A stretch of DNA of 43,471 bases from Pseudoflavonifractor capillosus (GCF_016899775.1 NZ_JACJJE010000026.1:1-43471); one strand, 5' to 3'. Shown: positions 24,082 to 36,147, counted from the stretch's first letter. A program made the numbers and translations. The notes: generated from the letters alone by a model not told the origin.

Positions 24082-26079
24082 ATGAGCTTTGACCGCGATC
24101 TTTTCCTCCCCGTCTCCCGGGAGGACATGGCCCGCCGGGGCTGGGATTCCTATGACATTTTGATCATCACCGGGGACGCCTATGTGGACCACCCCTCCTT
24201 CGGCCCCACCATCATCGGCCGGGTGCTGGAGGCGGAGGGCTACCGGGTGGCCATCCTGGCCCAGCCCGACTGGCGCACCCCGGAGTCCTTCATCGCCCTG
24301 GGCCGTCCGCGCCTGGCGGTAATGATCTCCGCGGGCAACCTAGACTCCATGGTGGCCCACTACACCGCCGCCAAAAAGCGCCGCCACGACGACGCCTACT
24401 CCCCTGGCCGAAAGGCAGGCCTGCGCCCCGACCACGCCACCGTGGTGTACGCCAACCGGGTGCGGGAGGTGTTCGGGGACATTCCCGTCATCATCGGCGG
24501 CCTGGAGGCCTCCCTGCGGCGGTTTGCCCATTACGACTACTGGGAGGACAAGGTGCGCCGGTCCATCCTCTTTGACGCCCAGGCGGACATCCTCACCTAC
24601 GGCATGGGGGAGAAGGCCTCGGTGGAGATCGTCTCCCGCCTGGCCTCCGGCACCCCGGTGGAGGAGATCACCGACGTGCGGGGCACCTGCGTGTCCATCC
24701 GGGACCCGGGGGTGTGCGCCTACCCCAAGGTGGAGGTCCCCTCCTTCGAGCAGGTGTCCTCCAGCAAGGAGGACTACGCCCGGGCCAACATGATCGAATA
24801 TAACGAGCATGACCCCTTCGTGGGCAAGGCCATCCTCCAGCGCCACGGCCGGGACCTGCTGCTGGCCAATCCCCCGGCCATGCCCCTCACCACCCAGGAG
24901 ATGGACCGGGTGGCCGAGCTCCCCTATGTGCGGGAGCCCCACCCCATGTACGACGACATGGGGGGCGTGCCCGCCATTGAGGAGGTGCGCTTCTCCATCA
25001 CCCACAACCGGGGCTGCTTCGGGGCCTGCAACTTCTGCTCCCTGGCATTCCACCAGGGGCGGGTCATCTCCGCCCGCAGCCACGAGAGCGTCCTCCGGGA
25101 GGCGAAGCTCCTCACCCAGCACCCGGGCTTCAAGGGGTACATCCACGACGTGGGCGGCCCCTCCGCCACCTTCCGGCACCCCTCCTGTGAGAAGCAGCTC
25201 AAGCACGGTCTGTGTAAAAACCGGGCCTGTCTGGCCCCGGAGGCCTGCCCCAACCTGAACGCCGACCACACCGACTATATGATGCTCCTGCGGAAGCTGC
25301 GGGAGCTGCCCAAGGTAAAGAAGGTCTTTATCCGCTCGGGCATCCGCTTTGACTACCTGATGAAGGACCCCAGCGGGGAGTTTTTCACCGACTTGGTCCA
25401 GTACCACATCTCCGGCCAGCTGAAGGTGGCCCCGGAGCACTGCGTGGCCCACACTCTGGACTACATGGGCAAGCCCCACATTGAGGTGTACGAGAAATTC
25501 CGGGAGAAGTATTTCAAGCTCAACCGCCGGTACGGCAAGGACCAGTATCTGGTACCCTACCTGATCTCCTCCCACCCGGGGTGCACCCTGGAGGACGCGG
25601 TGCAGCTGGCCGAGTGGCTGAACAAGCAGGGCCACATGCCCGAGCAGGTCCAGGACTTCTACCCCACTCCGGGCACCCTGGCCACCTGCATGTGGTACAC
25701 CGGCCTGGACCCCCGGACCATGAAGCCGGTGTTCGTCCCCAAGACGCCCCACGACAAGGCCCTCCAGCGGGCCCTCATGCAGTGGCGCAAGCCCCAGAAC
25801 CGGAAGCTGGTGCTGGAGGCCCTCCACAAGACGGACCGTGAGGACCTGATCGGCTACGGCAAGCGGTGCCTCATCCGCCCGGACAAGGGGGGCGCTCCCC
25901 ACGGCGGCGAGGGAGGAGGGCGTCCGGACCGCTCCGCGCCTCGAAAGTCGATGGGCGGCCGGCCGTCCCGCTCAGAGAAGTCCGAACCCTCCAGGCGCTC
26001 CGGTCCCGCTAAGCGGAAGGCGGGCTGGGCCAAGCCCGCCGCTCCCAAGAAGGGCACAAAGGGCCGGAAGCGGGGATAA
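24082..26079 (+). CDS. YgiQ family radical SAM protein
   Basis: 665 residues. UPF0313/YgiQ proteins carry an N-terminal domain (DILIITGDAYVDHPSFG ... VIIGGLEASLRRFAHYDYWED), a radical SAM core with C312-x3-C316-x2-C319 (RGCFGACNFCS), and the conserved HDVGGPSATFR and HPGC segments. The reaction is not established. The C-terminal ~60 residues are a basic, low-complexity tail rich in G, R, K, S and P. AGGAGG at 24070-24075 places the start at 24082 rather than at the in-frame ATG at 24028 inside the preceding terminator. Confidence 0.9.
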   Translation: MSFDRDLFLPVSREDMARRGWDSYDILIITGDAYVDHPSFGPTIIGRVLEAEGYRVAILAQPDWRTPESFIALGRPRLAVMISAGNLDSMVAHYTAAKKRRHDDAYSPGRKAGLRPDHATVVYANRVREVFGDIPVIIGGLEASLRRFAHYDYWEDKVRRSILFDAQADILTYGMGEKASVEIVSRLASGTPVEEITDVRGTCVSIRDPGVCAYPKVEVPSFEQVSSSKEDYARANMIEYNEHDPFVGKAILQRHGRDLLLANPPAMPLTTQEMDRVAELPYVREPHPMYDDMGGVPAIEEVRFSITHNRGCFGACNFCSLAFHQGRVISARSHESVLREAKLLTQHPGFKGYIHDVGGPSATFRHPSCEKQLKHGLCKNRACLAPEACPNLNADHTDYMMLLRKLRELPKVKKVFIRSGIRFDYLMKDPSGEFFTDLVQYHISGQLKVAPEHCVAHTLDYMGKPHIEVYEKFREKYFKLNRRYGKDQYLVPYLISSHPGCTLEDAVQLAEWLNKQGHMPEQVQDFYPTPGTLATCMWYTGLDPRTMKPVFVPKTPHDKALQRALMQWRKPQNRKLVLEALHKTDREDLIGYGKRCLIRPDKGGAPHGGEGGGRPDRSAPRKSMGGRPSRSEKSEPSRRSGPAKRKAGWAKPAAPKKGTKGRKRG

Positions 26080-26109
26080 CACAATCGTTTTGGAAAGGAC
26101 AGAGGCATC

Positions 26110-26610
26110 ATGGAGGAAATCAAATGCAGCTGCGGCGGAATGTTCCAGTACCTGGGGCCTGAGTTCCTTCGTACGGGCAACATTCAGTTTCTGGTGGATA
26201 AGGACGTGGAGGAGAAGTGTATCCCCGGCGAGCTGTATGTCTGCGACCGGTGCCGCTGCCTGCGCTTCTGCGCCAATGCCATTTGGATCTCAGAGCGGAA
26301 GGCCTGGTGGGAAGAACAGCGCGCTGAAGTGGAGCGGGAACAGCAGCGGCAGCAGGCCAATTTTCAGGCCCGTTTCCAGGCTTTCCTACTGGATTTCGCA
26401 GCATACAGCAGCCAGAAGCTGGAGAAGATCGCCTCCGGCGGCTCCCTGTTCTCCGGGTATGACGAGGTGGCCCAAGCCGCTGCCCGGCATCTGCTGGAGG
26501 AGCGGAAGGCAAATCCCGACGCCGAGCCTCGGGAGCAGGAACACGTCCAGCCGGAGCCACGCCCCAGCTGGACCAGACGAAAAAACTCCAAGCCCCCCTG
26601 GGAGCGGTAA
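26110..26610 (+). CDS. Putative zinc-ribbon protein, 166 residues
   Basis: No named family recognised. The N-terminal half has CSCGG (residues 6-10) and CDRCRCLRFC (about 45-54), spacing that fits a zinc ribbon (C-x-C ... C-x2-C). A long charged helix follows (EEQRAEVEREQQRQQANFQARFQAF), then a basic, proline-rich tail. AAAGGA lies upstream of the ATG at 26110. It follows ygiQ by 30 bases and may share its transcript. Confidence 0.7.
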   Translation: MEEIKCSCGGMFQYLGPEFLRTGNIQFLVDKDVEEKCIPGELYVCDRCRCLRFCANAIWISERKAWWEEQRAEVEREQQRQQANFQARFQAFLLDFAAYSSQKLEKIASGGSLFSGYDEVAQAAARHLLEERKANPDAEPREQEHVQPEPRPSWTRRKNSKPPWER

Positions 26611-26632
26611 TATTTTATTTTGTGACAGACAG

Positions 26633-26668
26633 AAAATTCCTGGAACCAGTTGGCTCCAGGAATTTTTT
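26633..26668 (+). terminator. Terminator of the ygiQ/zinc-ribbon transcript
   Basis: AAAATTCCTGGA (26633-26644) pairs with TCCAGGAATTTT (26655-26666), then TT. Confidence 0.85.
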
Positions 26669-26679
26669 ATAGAAAGAAC

Positions 26680-26705
26680 GGGCCCCGGGCAGATGCCCGG
26701 GGCCC
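26680..26705 (-). terminator. Terminator of nifJ
   Basis: Perfect GC stem GGGCCCCGGGCA (26680-26691) / TGCCCGGGGCCC (26694-26705), 13 bases beyond the nifJ stop and followed on the minus strand by GTTCTTTCT. Confidence 0.7.
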
Positions 26706-26718
26706 TTATGCGTTCTAA

Positions 26719-30354
<3,636 letters not shown>

Positions 30355-30807
30355 AGAGTTCCCTACTTTCTTCCTTTTTCAGTTTGATAGGGATTTCAGG
30401 CTGAAACGCCTGTCCTCCCCACAACTCTCTGCCCTATTTTACTGTCTCTTCATGGAAATTCCCATGTCTGAATTAGTTATAATCCCCATAAGAATTTACT
30501 TATAATGAAAGAGGACAGCGCCGTCCCGGGCAGACTGGACCGGCAGTTTTATCAACAATGGTTAGTTTAACACTTTTTTTGCGGTTTGTAAATTGACTCT
30601 CTACGCTTTTTCTTTGTTCTCCTTACAAAAATACCCGATACTATTGCAATGTTTCTTGCACAAGGTTACAATGAAACGGAAAAGCAGCTCCCACATTCCA
30701 GGAATTTCAGCGGGACCGGGCTCTCTTCACGGGGATTTCATAAAAGTTCAGGTATATCCCCCGGCGGCTCCGGACTCTTTCCGCTTCCTTTTAGGAGGAC
30801 GATTCAA
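30355..30807. other. Divergent intergenic region nifJ-comM
   Basis: 453 bases, clearly more AT-rich than the surroundings. Several TATAAT-like hexamers occur (30478-30483, 30501-30506 on the plus strand) but I could not pair one with a convincing -35 box. No gene, repeat module or tRNA is seen. It ends with TAGGAGG (30792-30798), the comM ribosome site. Confidence 0.5.
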
Positions 30808-32316
30808 ATGGTCTATCCGGTACATTCTCTCGGGCTCCACGGCATCACCGGCTACCCGGTGTCGGTGGAGTGCGATCTGTCCAGCGGCCTGCCCGCTTTC
30901 ACGGTGGTGGGCCTCCCCGACGCGGCGGTGAACGAGGCCCGGGAGCGGGTGCGCTCCGCCATTAAAAACTGCGGCTTCTCCTTTCCGGTGAGCCGCATCA
31001 CCGTCAACCTGGCCCCCGCCCATGTGAAGAAGATCGGCACCCTGTACGACCTGCCTATTCTGGTGGGCCTGCTGGCCGCCGGAGGACAGCTTGCCCTCCG
31101 GGACCGGGACTGCGCCTTTGTGGGGGAGTTGTCCCTGTCCGGCCGCCTGCGCCCCTGCGCCGGCATGCTGTCCATGGCCCTGGCCGCCAAGGCCGCCGGT
31201 CTGCATAAATTGTTTGTCCCGGAACAGAACGCCGCCGAGGCCACTCTGGCCGGCGGGCTGGAGGTCTATCCGGTCAACAACGTGCAGCAGCTGGTGCGCC
31301 ATCTCACCGGTGAGGCCCCCATCTCCCCCGCCCCCGCCTGGGACGGGACCGTGGTTCCCCTGCCCGGCCCCGACTTCTCCCAGGTGAAAGGCCAGGAGCC
31401 GGTGAAGCGGGCTCTGGAGATTGCCGCCGCCGGGGGACACAATATTTTAATGGTGGGTCCGCCGGGCTCCGGCAAGTCCATGCTGGCCAAGCGCCTGCCC
31501 TCCATCCTCCCGGACATGACCAGGGAGGAAGCCCTGGAGGTGACCCAGATCCACTCGGTGCTGGGTCTCACCGACCCGGAGCGCCCCCTTATCACCCGCC
31601 GTCCCTTCCGCTCCCCCCACCACAGCATCTCCGCCGTGGGCATGTCGGGCGGCGGAGCCAGCCCCCGTCCCGGGGAGATCTCCCTGGCCCACAACGGGGT
31701 CCTCTTTCTGGACGAGCTGCCCGAGTTTCAGAAGGACGTGCTGGAGGTCCTCCGCCAGCCCCTGGAGGATGGACAGGTGCAGATCTCCCGGGCTGCCGGG
31801 TCGGTGACCTACCCCAGCCGGTTTATGCTGGTGTGCGCCATGAACCCCTGCCGGTGCGGCTGGTACGGCCACCCCTCCGGCCGGTGCCGGTGCTCCGAGG
31901 CCGACGTGCAGAAGTACCTCTCCCGCCTGTCCGGCCCCCTGCTGGACCGCATCGACCTGTTTGTGGAGGTGTCCGCCCTGGAGTTTGAGGAGCTCTCCCG
32001 CCGGGAGCCCTCCGAGCCCTCCGCCGCCGTCAAGGAACGGGTGGACCAGGCCCGGGCCGTCCAGACACAGCGGGAGGGCGGCCGGTGCAACGCCCAGATT
32101 GAGACCGAGAGCCTGGAGCGCTGCTGCACCCTGGATCAGGACTGCCAGGCCATCCTCAAGGGGGCCTTCACCCGCATGGGCCTCACCGCCCGCAGCTACG
32201 ACCGCATCCGCCGGGTGGCCCGGACCATCGCCGACCTGGACGGCTCGGAGGACATCCAGCCTCAGCATCTGGCCGAGGCTCTCCAGTACCGGCCGCCGGA
32301 GTATTTGAGAAGGTGA
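30808..32316 (+). CDS. YifB/ComM family Mg-chelatase-like AAA+ ATPase
   Basis: 502 residues from ATG 30808 (MVYPVHSLGLHGITGYPV). ComM proteins are hexameric helicases that help branch migration during integration of transforming DNA; the E. coli relative is YifB. The N-terminal Lon-like fold has LPAFTVVGLPDAAVNEARERVRSA and VNLAPAHVKKIG. Walker A is MVGPPGSGKSMLAKR, Walker B is VLFLDELPEF, and AMNPCRCGWYG with CRCSEADVQKY is the ComM zinc-like cysteine patch. A longer in-frame extension upstream is not supported because the ribosome site lies at 30792. Confidence 0.92.
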   Translation: MVYPVHSLGLHGITGYPVSVECDLSSGLPAFTVVGLPDAAVNEARERVRSAIKNCGFSFPVSRITVNLAPAHVKKIGTLYDLPILVGLLAAGGQLALRDRDCAFVGELSLSGRLRPCAGMLSMALAAKAAGLHKLFVPEQNAAEATLAGGLEVYPVNNVQQLVRHLTGEAPISPAPAWDGTVVPLPGPDFSQVKGQEPVKRALEIAAAGGHNILMVGPPGSGKSMLAKRLPSILPDMTREEALEVTQIHSVLGLTDPERPLITRRPFRSPHHSISAVGMSGGGASPRPGEISLAHNGVLFLDELPEFQKDVLEVLRQPLEDGQVQISRAAGSVTYPSRFMLVCAMNPCRCGWYGHPSGRCRCSEADVQKYLSRLSGPLLDRIDLFVEVSALEFEELSRREPSEPSAAVKERVDQARAVQTQREGGRCNAQIETESLERCCTLDQDCQAILKGAFTRMGLTARSYDRIRRVARTIADLDGSEDIQPQHLAEALQYRPPEYLRR

Positions 32317-32330
32317 TTTCCTTTTTGTGG

Positions 32331-32897
32331 GGGGATTTCGCCGCCTGCGGGCGGCGAGGTACTTTCCCAGCGATGGGAAAGTACCCAAAGGATCGCTGGG
32401 GGACGCGGCCGACGGGCACTTCGTGCCCATAGGACCGCTTACCCCCAGCCCCCCATTTTACGGGGGGTATCCCTTGGGACAGACAGAATAGTTCCGGCGC
32501 GCAAAATCTGAGTGACAGTCTAAATTTCCGCCGGGCCACTGGGCCCTGGAGCTGCAAAAATTGCCGTTGGTGCGGTTCAACTTCCGCGCCTGGCTTGACC
32601 GAACCAACGGTACTGGTGCTGGATACACTGTAGGGACGGCTATCAGCCGCCCGAGCCTTCCCCCTTGGAGGGGGAAGGTGCCGAGCAAAGCGAGGCGGAT
32701 GAGGGTGGGCTCCGAAATGGCACCCCCTCAGCGGGCCAGCCAGTGTCCGGCCCCTACGAAAAGAAGGAACAGCTTCTATATCCGCCGTAGGGGCGGCACA
32801 CCGGGCCGCCCGTTCCCATCATCGACGAGATCCCCAAGGTGTTCCACTTCCAGGAACTGGAACGATGCGCGCAGGGGCCGATGTCCTTATCGGCCCG
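32331..32897 (+). repeat. Composite X-Y-Z intergenic repeat, copy D
   Basis: Clean copy starting 15 bases after comM: leader TTTCGCCGCCTGCGGGCGG, X hairpin 32358-32385 (identical to copy C), Y core 32494-32580, Z hairpins 32630-32653, 32787-32812 and 32873-32897, and a CCTTCCCCC/GGGGGAAGG palindrome at about 32656-32681. X to Y spacing is 136 bases, as in copy C. Between the last two Z hairpins (32814-32870) an open codon run (PIIDEIPKVFHFQELERC) looks like a coding fragment of unknown origin. Confidence 0.85.
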
Positions 32898-32940
32898 CGC
32901 CGAAGAACCGCATTATTTTTCTTCCCCAAGTATTTTCAAC

Positions 32941-32986
32941 AAAAAAGCGGCAATTCGCAAAGATTTTCTTTCCGGATTGCCGCTTT
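32941..32986 (-). terminator. Terminator of the XRE regulator gene
   Basis: On the minus strand AAAGCGGCAAT (32986-32976) pairs with ATTGCCGCTTT (32954-32944), followed by TTT. It overlaps the stop codon of the gene. Confidence 0.75.
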
Positions 32987-33230
32987 ATTGCTGCTGATTC
33001 AATTCTTTTTCGATTTCCATCACCAGAACGCTCATTTTTACGTCCAGCGCCAGACTGATTCGGTAGAGCGTCTCCAGGGTGGGCTTCCGCTCTCCCCGCT
33101 CAATGGCGCTCAGATGGGTCCGCCCAATGTCGGAGAGGCCGCTCAGTACCTCCTGGGTGAGGCCCTTTTTGATTCGGTATTTTGCAATGACTTCCCCCAC
33201 GATCTTTGGGTCCAGCCGCATCTCGCTCAT
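32985..33230 (-). CDS. XRE family transcriptional regulator, Cro/CI-type HTH
   Basis: 81 residues. A single helix-turn-helix: VGEVIAKYRIKKGLTQEVLSGLSDIGRTHLSAIERGERKPTLETLYRISLALDVKMSVLVMEIE, the standard HTH_3 layout. The ATG at 33230 with GGGGTGAT upstream is preferred; in-frame extension to 33293 would run into the promoter region. It is divergent from the lipoprotein gene, with an inverted repeat between them that it may bind. Confidence 0.85.
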   Translation of the reverse strand: MSEMRLDPKIVGEVIAKYRIKKGLTQEVLSGLSDIGRTHLSAIERGERKPTLETLYRISLALDVKMSVLVMEIEKELNQQQ

Positions 33231-33276
33231 GGAATCACCCCTGTTAACAGGGTACCCTAAAACTTTTTCTTTTCTG

Positions 33277-33310
33277 AACACATATGTTGACATTTGAATA
33301 CTTATGTGTT
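33277..33310. promoter_or_regulatory. Inverted repeat around the lipoprotein promoter
   Basis: AACACATA (33277-33284) and TATGTGTT (33303-33310) are perfect 8-bp arms separated by 18 bases. TTGACA (33287-33292) lies between them, and the -10 area (33310-33315, TACCTT) touches the right arm. The position between divergent genes suggests an operator for the XRE protein. Confidence 0.5.
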
Positions 33311-33352
33311 ACCTTTAAAATAATTTGAAAGAACTGAATGGAGGGAACTGCT

Positions 33353-34039
33353 ATGAAGCGCATCAATGCCATCTCGATCATCCTCGCCCTGTCTCTCTCC
33401 CTGGCGGCCTGCGGCGGTGGGGGTGCCTCTGAAAGCGAAAGCACCAGTGGCCCGGCGGAGACGTTTTCCTATCCCGATTTTCTCTCGGAGGTTCAGGCGA
33501 ACCAGGTCCGGGCCAGCGAGACGTATGTGGGAAATCGCTTTGCCATCTCTGCCTTTGTGTCTGAGCTGTCCCAGGATGGCTGTACCCTGGAGTTTCTGGA
33601 CTCCTCCGACTACTTCGTGACGGCCCCCCTGGACCAGGAGGCCCTGCTGGATCTGGAAACTGGAATGCGAATCCAGGTCGATGGCTCCATTGAGAGCATC
33701 GACCAGGGCTGGATTATCCTTGACTCCGCAGAGGTGACAGGCTCCGCTTTCCCCCTGTCCGCCTCGGTTCTGTCCCTGGTCTACGCCTCCGCTAGCGCCC
33801 CTCTGCCCGCATACTGCATCGCCCGGGTTCAAGGTTCCGTGGATGGCATAGAGAATCCCCTCTGTAAAATCAATCTGAGCGGAGAGGACCTGTCCACCCT
33901 GGCCGAGGGAGACACAGTGTCTGTCCAGGGACCTCTGTACACCCTCAGCACCAACCCGCTGGAAGGCGGCGTGATGGAATACCTGGGTGAAAAGGTCCTT
34001 CTGGAGATGAGAGACGCCCAGTTTATAGAAAACTCCTAG
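33353..34039 (+). CDS. Lipoprotein with two OB-fold (tRNA_anti-like) domains
   Basis: 228 residues. It has a lipoprotein signal peptide (MKRINAISIILALSLSLAAC, lipobox LAAC with Cys20) and a GGGGASESES linker. Then come two similar segments: VQANQVRASETYVGNRFAISAFVSEL..., followed by GMRIQVDGSIESIDQGWIILDSAEV, and a second, weaker repeat AYCIARVQGSVDGIENPLCKI... GDTVSVQGPL. The first matches the tRNA_anti-like OB-fold common in Firmicutes lipoproteins. GGAGGG precedes the ATG at 33353. The stop codon lies inside the end of a MITE-like element. Confidence 0.7.
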   Translation: MKRINAISIILALSLSLAACGGGGASESESTSGPAETFSYPDFLSEVQANQVRASETYVGNRFAISAFVSELSQDGCTLEFLDSSDYFVTAPLDQEALLDLETGMRIQVDGSIESIDQGWIILDSAEVTGSAFPLSASVLSLVYASASAPLPAYCIARVQGSVDGIENPLCKINLSGEDLSTLAEGDTVSVQGPLYTLSTNPLEGGVMEYLGEKVLLEMRDAQFIENS

Positions 34040-34200
34040 GCCTTGTTTGAAAATTGGAAATGTGCCCGACGGCGAGGGATTTTTTCGCCAGACAAGGCGA
34101 TTTGACGCGGCAATACTTTGTGTATTGCAAGGAAAATCAACGCAGTATGGCGGAAAAAGAACCGCCGTTGGGGCATATTGACATTTTTCAAACACGGCCT
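34038..34200. mobile_element. MITE-like element, 163 bp
   Basis: The ends are imperfect inverted repeats of about 37 bases: AGGCCTTGTTTGAAAATTGG.. at 34038 and, reverse-complemented from 34200, AGGCCGTGTTTGAAAAATGT... Both continue through a TGCCC and an ACGGCG block. The interior is non-coding. With flanking bases the termini read TAGGCC...GGCCTA, so TA could be the target duplication. The left end supplies the AG of the lipoprotein TAG stop. Confidence 0.7.
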
Positions 34201-34213
34201 AAAGTAAGCGGAA

Positions 34214-34255
34214 AAACAGCGGCTGACACCTGGTTTCAGATGTCAGCCGCTGTTT
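34214..34255. terminator. Bidirectional terminator between MITE and sufB
   Basis: Perfect 15-bp stem AAACAGCGGCTGACA (34214-34228) / TGTCAGCCGCTGTTT (34241-34255), with A- and T-rich flanks. Confidence 0.8.
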
Positions 34256-34270
34256 GATATGCGCACAAAT

Positions 34271-35188
34271 TTATTTCAGGAATCCCTTTACGATCTGCTC
34301 CTCGGCCTCCTTCTCGGTGAGCCCCAGGGTCATCAGCTTGGTGAGCTGCTCCCCGGCGATCTTGCCGATGGCCGCCTCGTGGACCAGGCTGGCGTCCACA
34401 CAGTTGGCGGTGACCTCCGGGATGGCGGCCACCACACCGTGGTCCATGATGATGGCGTCGCACTCGGAGTGGCCGTAGCAGCGGTTGTTGCCGTTGATGC
34501 GGGCCAGGAACACCTGCTTGGAGTCCTCCCGGGCCACGGAGCGGGAGATCACGTTGGTGTGGCAGTCCTCTCCGTCCAGATCCACGGTGAAGTCGGACTT
34601 GGCCAGCTGTTTACCGTGGGTCATCACCTTCTCCTTAATAATAAGGGTGGCCCGGTCCCCCAGCTTGGCGTTGGTGGTGCGGACGGTGGAGTCCACCCCC
34701 TTGATCTGGGTGGTCTCCATCTCCATGTAGCTGTCCTCGTCCATCTCCACCACGGTGGTGGGGTTCATAATGTTCTCGCCCCGGCCGTCGCCCTCGCCGT
34801 AGTGCCGCTCCACATAGCGCACCTTGGCTCGCTTGCCCACGTGGAAGGTGTGGATGCCCGAGTGCTCCGAGTTCTGCACCCCGCAGTTGTGGATGCCGCA
34901 CCCGGCCACGATGGTCACGTCGCAGTCGTCGCCGATGAAAAAGTCGTTGTACACGGTCTCGGTGAGGCCGCTCTCGCTCAAAACCACGGGGATGTGGACG
35001 CTTTCGTTTTTGGTCCCGGGCTTGATGATGATGTCAATGCCGTCCTTGTCCGTCTTGGACACGATGTCGATGTGGGCGGTGGTGTTTCGGGCGGCCGCCT
35101 TGCCGTTGGCCCGGATATTGTAGGCCCCTTCGGGCACGTCATGCAGTTCTGCTACCTGCTCCAGCAGGCTCTTTTGAATGGCATCCAT
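34271..35188 (-). CDS. SufB/SufD family Fe-S cluster assembly scaffold
   Basis: 305 residues, shorter than SufB (about 470) or SufD (about 420). The beta-helix core of the family is clear: FFIGDDCDVTIVAGCGIHNCG, VRYVERHYGEGDGRGENIMNPTTVVEMDEDSYMEMETTQIKGVDS, and near the C-terminus the conserved GNNRCYGHSECDAIIMDHGVVAAIPEVTANCVDASLVHEAAIGKIAGEQL. With sufC it forms a two-gene system without SufS, SufU or SufE nearby, as in the minimal SUF-like (SMS) systems of anaerobes. Transcribed after sufC across a palindromic element. Confidence 0.9.
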   Translation of the reverse strand: MDAIQKSLLEQVAELHDVPEGAYNIRANGKAAARNTTAHIDIVSKTDKDGIDIIIKPGTKNESVHIPVVLSESGLTETVYNDFFIGDDCDVTIVAGCGIHNCGVQNSEHSGIHTFHVGKRAKVRYVERHYGEGDGRGENIMNPTTVVEMDEDSYMEMETTQIKGVDSTVRTTNAKLGDRATLIIKEKVMTHGKQLAKSDFTVDLDGEDCHTNVISRSVAREDSKQVFLARINGNNRCYGHSECDAIIMDHGVVAAIPEVTANCVDASLVHEAAIGKIAGEQLTKLMTLGLTEKEAEEQIVKGFLK

Positions 35189-35205
35189 GGTTCTATCTCC
35201 TTCTG

Positions 35206-35323
35206 AATTAGGAATGAGGAGTTAGGAATTAGGAATTATGGTGTCCGGCTCCGCCGGACGATTGGAATTGGCCGCCGCAGGCGGCATATCAATTCCTCAT
35301 TCCTAATTTCTAATTCCTAATTA
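35206..35323. repeat. AT-rich inverted-repeat element inside the suf operon
   Basis: Left arm 35206-35238 and right arm 35291-35323 are built of repeated AATTAGGAAT / ATTCCTAATT units and pair over about 32 bases with few mismatches. The centre holds two more palindromes, CCGGCTCCGCCGG and GCCGCCGCAGGCGGC. It fills the gap between sufC and sufB. Confidence 0.8.
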
Positions 35324-35332
35324 TCTTGCCGC

Positions 35333-36061
35333 TTATCTCACCTTGTCGCTCAGGGCGCTGCACACCCCGCCGGTCTCCCCCAGCAGGCCGGGGAGGATGT
35401 CCTTGCGCGCCCCGTCGCTCTGCACCCGGCCGTCGGCCAGGACGATGATCCGGTCGGCGATGTTCAGGATGCGCTCCTGGTGGGAGATGATGAGGATGGA
35501 GCCGTTGATCTTCTCGTGGAGGTGCTCGAACACCTGGATCAGGTTGGAGAAGGACCACAGGTCGATGCCCGCCTCCGGCTCGTCAAAGACGGACAGTTTT
35601 GTTCCCCGGGCCATAATCATGGCGATCTCAATGCGCTTGAGCTCGCCGCCGGACAGGGAGGCGTCCACCTCCCGGTCGATGTAGTCCTTGGCGCACAGGC
35701 CCACCTCAGAGAGGTAGTCGCAGGCCTCGGACACGCCGATGTCCTTGCCGCTGGCCAGGGTGATCAGGTCCCGCACCGTCAGGCCCTTGAAGCGCACCGG
35801 CTGCTGGAAGGCGAAGCTGATGCCCTTGTGGGCCCGCTGGGTGATGTCCAGCCCGGTGATGTCCTCCCCATCCAGCAGGATGCGCCCGGTGGTGGGGGTA
35901 TAGATGCCGGCGATGATCTTGGCCAGGGTGGACTTGCCGCCCCCGTTGGGGCCGGTAATGGCCACAAACCGCTCGCCGATTTTCAGGTTGATGTCCCGCA
36001 GGATGCCCTTGTCCTCGCCGTCCTGCTCTACCTCATAGCTGATGTGCTGTAGCTCCAGCAT
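35333..36061 (-). CDS. sufC: Fe-S cluster assembly ATPase SufC
   Basis: 242 residues. ABC-type ATPase of the SUF machinery: Walker A GPNGGGKSTLAK (about 37-48), Q-loop SFAFQQPVRFKGLTV, signature LSGGELKRIEIA, Walker B LSVFDEPEAGID, switch ISHQERIL. It is typical of the SufC variant paired with a single SufB-like scaffold. It is the first gene of the operon, with a promoter at 36176-36204. Confidence 0.92.
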   Translation of the reverse strand: MLELQHISYEVEQDGEDKGILRDINLKIGERFVAITGPNGGGKSTLAKIIAGIYTPTTGRILLDGEDITGLDITQRAHKGISFAFQQPVRFKGLTVRDLITLASGKDIGVSEACDYLSEVGLCAKDYIDREVDASLSGGELKRIEIAMIMARGTKLSVFDEPEAGIDLWSFSNLIQVFEHLHEKINGSILIISHQERILNIADRIIVLADGRVQSDGARKDILPGLLGETGGVCSALSDKVR

Positions 36062-36147
36062 ACTGGTTCCTCCTCTATTGGCACCCGGCCCGAAGGCCGC
36101 TTGACTCGTTCAGTTTCCCCGGGATCAGCCTGTCCCAAACCAAAACA

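Noticed and set aside
24340-25902. A 520-codon minus-strand frame opposite ygiQ
   Set aside because: Shadow frame with repetitive composition and no recognisable domain.
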